From assembly GCA_023393235.1 (NCBI GenBank), contig JAEWMH010000233.1:1-14151 (forward strand): a DNA stretch of 14,151 nt, given 5' to 3'. The notes under the pieces are model-generated. The model was not told the DNA's origin. It did not search any database and was given only the letters and a program-made list of their open reading frames with translations. This document shows, piece after piece, positions 13,907 through 14,151 of the stretch. The stretch comes from Bacillota bacterium. GTDB lineage: Bacteria > Bacillota > Bacilli > Paenibacillales > NBRC-103111. Position 1 is the first letter of the stretch. Each line of letters begins with the position of its first letter. The position numbers and the translations under genes are program-made.

Positions 13907-14151
13907 CTAGATTTTGTAGCCGTCATGCTCCACGATGCCGCGGAACTCCTTCAACAGATGGGTGGTGACAGGGCCGGCCTTACCTTCGCCGATAGTGCGT
14001 CCATCCACCTCGCGGACAGCGATGACCTCCGCCGCGGTACCGGTAAAGAACACCTCATCCGCCACATACACATCATGCAGGGTGAAAGGCTCTTCCTTCA
14101 GCGGAATGCCGTGTTTGGCACACAGCTCAATAATGGCCAGGCGTGTAATCC
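13907..14151 (-). CDS. ilvE: Branched-chain amino acid aminotransferase, C-terminal part (truncated by window edge)
   Basis: The frame enters from the right edge and ends at TAG (13909-13907), giving about 80 C-terminal residues. The sequence ITRLAIIELCAKHGIPLKEE is followed by DVYVADEVFFTGTAAEVIAV, VDGRTIGEGKAGPVT and a tail ending HDGYKI. The GTAAEV segment, which helps hold the cofactor phosphate in fold-type IV transaminases, and the GEGKAGPVT run are hallmark IlvE features. Known reaction: PLP-dependent interconversion of Leu, Ile and Val with their 2-oxo acids using glutamate, in the cytosol. The start codon, catalytic Lys and any upstream regulation are outside the window. The stop is 289 nt ahead of the nearest terminator, so the 3' trailer would be long and would contain the nested inverted-repeat element. 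Confidence 0.92.
   Translation of the reverse strand, partial: ITRLAIIELCAKHGIPLKEEPFTLHDVYVADEVFFTGTAAEVIAVREVDGRTIGEGKAGPVTTHLLKEFRGIVEHDGYKI

Overview
The window looks like chromosomal DNA of a GC-rich, endospore-forming, SLH-coated Firmicute, most likely Paenibacillus or a close relative. The evidence is two sporulation genes (a SafA-type LysM coat protein and BofC), a surface-anchored GH10 xylanase with C-terminal SLH repeats, strong AGGAGG-type ribosome sites with GTG and TTG starts, and a c-di-AMP (ydaO-class) riboswitch. The genus is inferred, not shown.

Region 1 (1-4187, + strand) is the end of a carbohydrate-type (CUT1) ABC importer operon: the C-terminal part of a solute-binding protein, two permeases and a CehA/McbA-like PHP-domain metallohydrolase. 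The junctions are tight (37 nt, a short overlap, then 11 nt). No ATPase gene is present in the window. A structured, gene-free gap (4188-4340) and a bidirectional terminator (4341-4380) follow.

Region 2 (4406-5493, - strand) is a complete regulatory unit: a sigma-A promoter, a c-di-AMP riboswitch aptamer that starts at the predicted transcription start, an intrinsic terminator, then one HAD-family hydrolase gene. In that protein the catalytic nucleophile Asp reads as Asn. A riboswitch normally found in front of wall, osmolyte or potassium genes, placed here before a HAD protein with an altered active site, is one of the two most interesting points in the window.

Region 3 (5547-10850) is a xylan-use locus: a 1370-aa secreted GH10 xylanase (- strand) with two cadherin-like domains and SLH anchoring, divergent from an AraC-family regulator (+ strand). 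The xylanase promoter region carries a near-consensus CcpA cre site. The regulator promoter carries an 8-bp direct repeat with a 20-bp period over its -10 box.

Region 4 (10878-13454, - strand) holds bofC and a safA-like gene. A long inverted repeat between them covers the bofC ribosome site. Region 5 (13455-14151) has a probable sporulation promoter, a minus-strand terminator, an unexplained 204-nt element made of five nested or stacked inverted repeats (13675-13878), and the 3' end of ilvE, cut by the window edge. The nested element is the other main candidate for something undescribed.
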